5,096 bases of DNA from Bordetella sp. (GTDB lineage: Bacteria > Pseudomonadota > Gammaproteobacteria > Burkholderiales > Burkholderiaceae_B). The stretch's first letter is position 1. Each line of letters starts with the position of its first letter. The DNA is taken from positions 1-5,096 of the forward strand of contig DAIDKG010000230.1 in NCBI GenBank assembly GCA_027450125.1. The letters run 5' to 3'. Below are positions 3,595 to 5,096 of this stretch, piece after piece. The notes under the pieces were generated by a model. It saw only the letters and a program-made list of their open reading frames with translations. It was not told where the DNA came from and did no database searches. A program made the position numbers and the translations under genes.

Positions 3595-5096
3595 ATGGCT
3601 GAGCGATCGTTCAAGAAAGAAGTCGAGCAACTGCGCATCGGCGCCGGCGAGGAATTCCGCGGCGAAGGCATTCTCGCCATCACCAAAGCACTGTTGCAGT
3701 CGGGCGTCGCTTATGTGGGCGGCTATCAGGGTTCGCCCATTTCGCATCTGATCGACGTGCTGTCCGACGCCAACGACATCCTCGAAGAGCTCGGCGTGCA
3801 TCTGGAGACCAGCGCGTCCGAAGCCACGGCGGCTGCCACGCTGGCCGCTTCGGTCATGTACCCCGTGCGCGGCGCAGTGGCCTGGAAGTCCACCGTGGGA
3901 ACCAACGTGGCCTCCGATGCGCTGGCCAACCTGGCTTCGGGAGGCGTCACCGGCGGCGCGGTCGTGATCGTGGGCGAAGACTACGGCGAAGGCTCCTCCA
4001 TCATGCAGGAGCGCACGCACGCCTTCGCCATGAAGTCGCAGATGTGGCTGCTCGACCCGCGTCCCAACCTGGAAACCATGGTCAAGTCGGTGGAAGACGC
4101 CTTCGAGCTGTCCGAAGCCAGCAACACCCCGGTGATGATGCAGGTGCGCGTGCGCGCCTGCCACGTGCACGGCCGCTTCATCGCCAAGGACAACAAGCGC
4201 CCTGCCTACACCCTGGCCCAGGCCATGGAGTCGCCCAAACGCGACGTCAATCGCATCGTGCTGCCGCCGGCCGCCTACGTGCACGAGCACGAGAAGGTCA
4301 AGACCCGCTGGCCTGCCGCGGTTCAGTTCATCAAGTCGCGCAAGCTCAACGAATTCTTCGGCGGCGACATGCAGGACATCGGCCTGATCGTGCAGGGCGG
4401 CGTCTACAACAACGCCATCCGCGCGCTGCAGCTGCTGGGCCTGGCCGACCACTTCGGCAACAGCCGCATCCCGCTTTACGTGATGAACGTGGTCTACCCC
4501 GTCATCGACAGCGAAGTGGTCGAGTTCTGCCGCGGCAAGAAAGCCGTGCTGCTCCTCGAGGAGGGCCAGCCCGACTATCTCGAGCAGAACATCCACGCCA
4601 TATTGCGCAAGGCCGACGTGCCCACGCCCCTGTGGGGCAAGAACGTCCTGCCCATGGCCGGCGAATACACCACCACCGTTCTGCGCAACGGCATCGAGGC
4701 TTTCCTCAAAGAATGGAAAGTCGAAGCCCTGCACGCGCACCGGGCGGTGGCCGCCGACGCTGCCGCGCAGGCTGCCGGAATTGGCCCCCACGCTGCGCCC
4801 GACGGCCTGCTGCCCCCCGAGGGAGCCGTTTCTGCCTCGGGGCGGCCCGGCGGCAAAAGCCAGTTGGAAATCACCGAAGTCTCGCGCCGGCGTCCGGTCG
4901 AGCAGCCCATCACGCTGCACAAACGCATTGCCGACCTGGCCAAGGTCGTACCGCAGCGCCCGGCCGGCCTGTGCACGGGCTGCCCCGAGCGCCCCATCTT
5001 CACGGCCATCACGCTGGCGCAGGAAAAGCTGGGCGAGCATCACATCAGCTGCGACATCGGCTGCCACCTGTTCTCCATCCTGCCGCCCTTCAACCT
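3595..5096 (+). CDS. iorA: indolepyruvate:ferredoxin oxidoreductase alpha subunit type (thiamine-diphosphate 2-oxoacid oxidoreductase), partial at the right edge
   Basis: This family oxidatively decarboxylates aryl-pyruvates to aryl-acetyl-CoA and passes electrons to ferredoxin in the cytoplasm; the alpha subunit carries the thiamine diphosphate site. About 500 codons are visible without a stop. Residues about 20-200 form the pyrimidine-binding domain, with GGYQGSPISH (42-51), a probable cofactor-activating Glu76 in SASEATAAATLAAS, KSTVGTNVASDALANL, and VGEDYGEGSSIMQERT. A middle domain with LIVQGGVYNNAIRAL and VLLLEEGQPDYLEQN runs to about 380. After a Pro/Ala/Gly-rich linker (about 383-422) the diphosphate-binding domain begins: CTGCPERP (Cys460, Cys463) and CDIGCHLFSILPP (Cys486, Cys490), matching the CxGC and DIGC signatures of IorA. 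The GDG thiamine-diphosphate motif and any iron-sulfur cysteines would lie beyond the window. The start is fixed by GGGAGAG. A beta subunit gene may follow. The family is firm; indolepyruvate as substrate is less sure. Confidence 0.88.
   Translation, partial: MAERSFKKEVEQLRIGAGEEFRGEGILAITKALLQSGVAYVGGYQGSPISHLIDVLSDANDILEELGVHLETSASEATAAATLAASVMYPVRGAVAWKSTVGTNVASDALANLASGGVTGGAVVIVGEDYGEGSSIMQERTHAFAMKSQMWLLDPRPNLETMVKSVEDAFELSEASNTPVMMQVRVRACHVHGRFIAKDNKRPAYTLAQAMESPKRDVNRIVLPPAAYVHEHEKVKTRWPAAVQFIKSRKLNEFFGGDMQDIGLIVQGGVYNNAIRALQLLGLADHFGNSRIPLYVMNVVYPVIDSEVVEFCRGKKAVLLLEEGQPDYLEQNIHAILRKADVPTPLWGKNVLPMAGEYTTTVLRNGIEAFLKEWKVEALHAHRAVAADAAAQAAGIGPHAAPDGLLPPEGAVSASGRPGGKSQLEITEVSRRRPVEQPITLHKRIADLAKVVPQRPAGLCTGCPERPIFTAITLAQEKLGEHHISCDIGCHLFSILPPFN
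4783..4854 (+). repeat. GC-rich dispersed-repeat-like element inside the iorA linker
   Basis: The segment runs from GGCCCCCACGCTGCGCCC through CTGCCCCCCGAGGG to GCCTCGGGGCGGCCCGGCGG. It includes an 8-bp inverted repeat, CCCCGAGG at 4815-4822 and CCTCGGGG at 4835-4842, with a 12-base loop. From memory, sequences of this form recur between genes in Burkholderiales genomes. Here it is read in frame as part of the linker, residues about 397-420. The hairpin arms are seen directly; membership of a dispersed repeat family is recalled knowledge that I could not check. Confidence 0.5.

Noticed and set aside
3568..5067. A 499-codon open frame antisense to iorA
   Set aside because: It is the mirror of a well-supported gene with clear family motifs; its His/Gly/Val/Ala-rich composition is typical of the antisense of GC-rich coding DNA.

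Overview
The window is high-GC DNA with strongly GC-biased codon third positions. Gene content and protein style suggest a betaproteobacterium of the Burkholderiales, probably Alcaligenaceae (Bordetella or Achromobacter type). That placement rests on recognised protein families and on a Burkholderiales-style GC-rich repeat near the right end; no database search was possible. Both intergenic control regions are much more AT-rich than the genes, so promoters and operators stand out well.

Left module (about 1-2433). A TetR-family repressor gene, cut by the left edge, is transcribed leftward. A 208-bp control region separates it from a rightward pair: a YecD-like isochorismatase-family protein and a DHA3/EntS-like major facilitator exporter. 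The control region carries two mirror-image copies of a 14-bp sequence. Each copy lies between the -35 and -10 hexamers of a predicted promoter, one promoter facing each way. A shorter third copy sits just before the isochorismatase start codon. This is the arrangement expected of a self-regulated TetR repressor that also controls an enzyme plus efflux-pump operon. The substrate is unknown. A possible 23-codon reading frame bridges the gap between enzyme and transporter and overlaps the transporter start by ATGA.

Middle (about 2434-2935). A small acidic protein of unknown function ends in an almost pure Asp/Glu tail. It runs rightward, convergent with the next gene.

Right module (about 2933-5096). 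A leftward MarR-family regulator is divergent from a rightward gene for a thiamine-diphosphate-dependent 2-oxoacid:ferredoxin oxidoreductase alpha subunit of the indolepyruvate (IorA) type, cut by the right edge. The 188-bp region between them holds a near-consensus sigma-70 promoter for iorA. That promoter overlaps a tandem direct repeat and lies downstream of a perfect 14-bp palindrome. The likely logic is MarR control of aryl-2-oxoacid (aromatic amino acid) breakdown. The iorA coding sequence also appears to contain an in-frame copy of a GC-rich dispersed repeat in the linker between its two main domains.

I saw no RNA genes, CRISPR arrays, insertion sequences, phage genes or convincing rho-independent terminators. 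The window reads as ordinary chromosomal regulator and metabolism genes. Its most interesting content is the architecture of the two divergent control regions and the repeat inside iorA.
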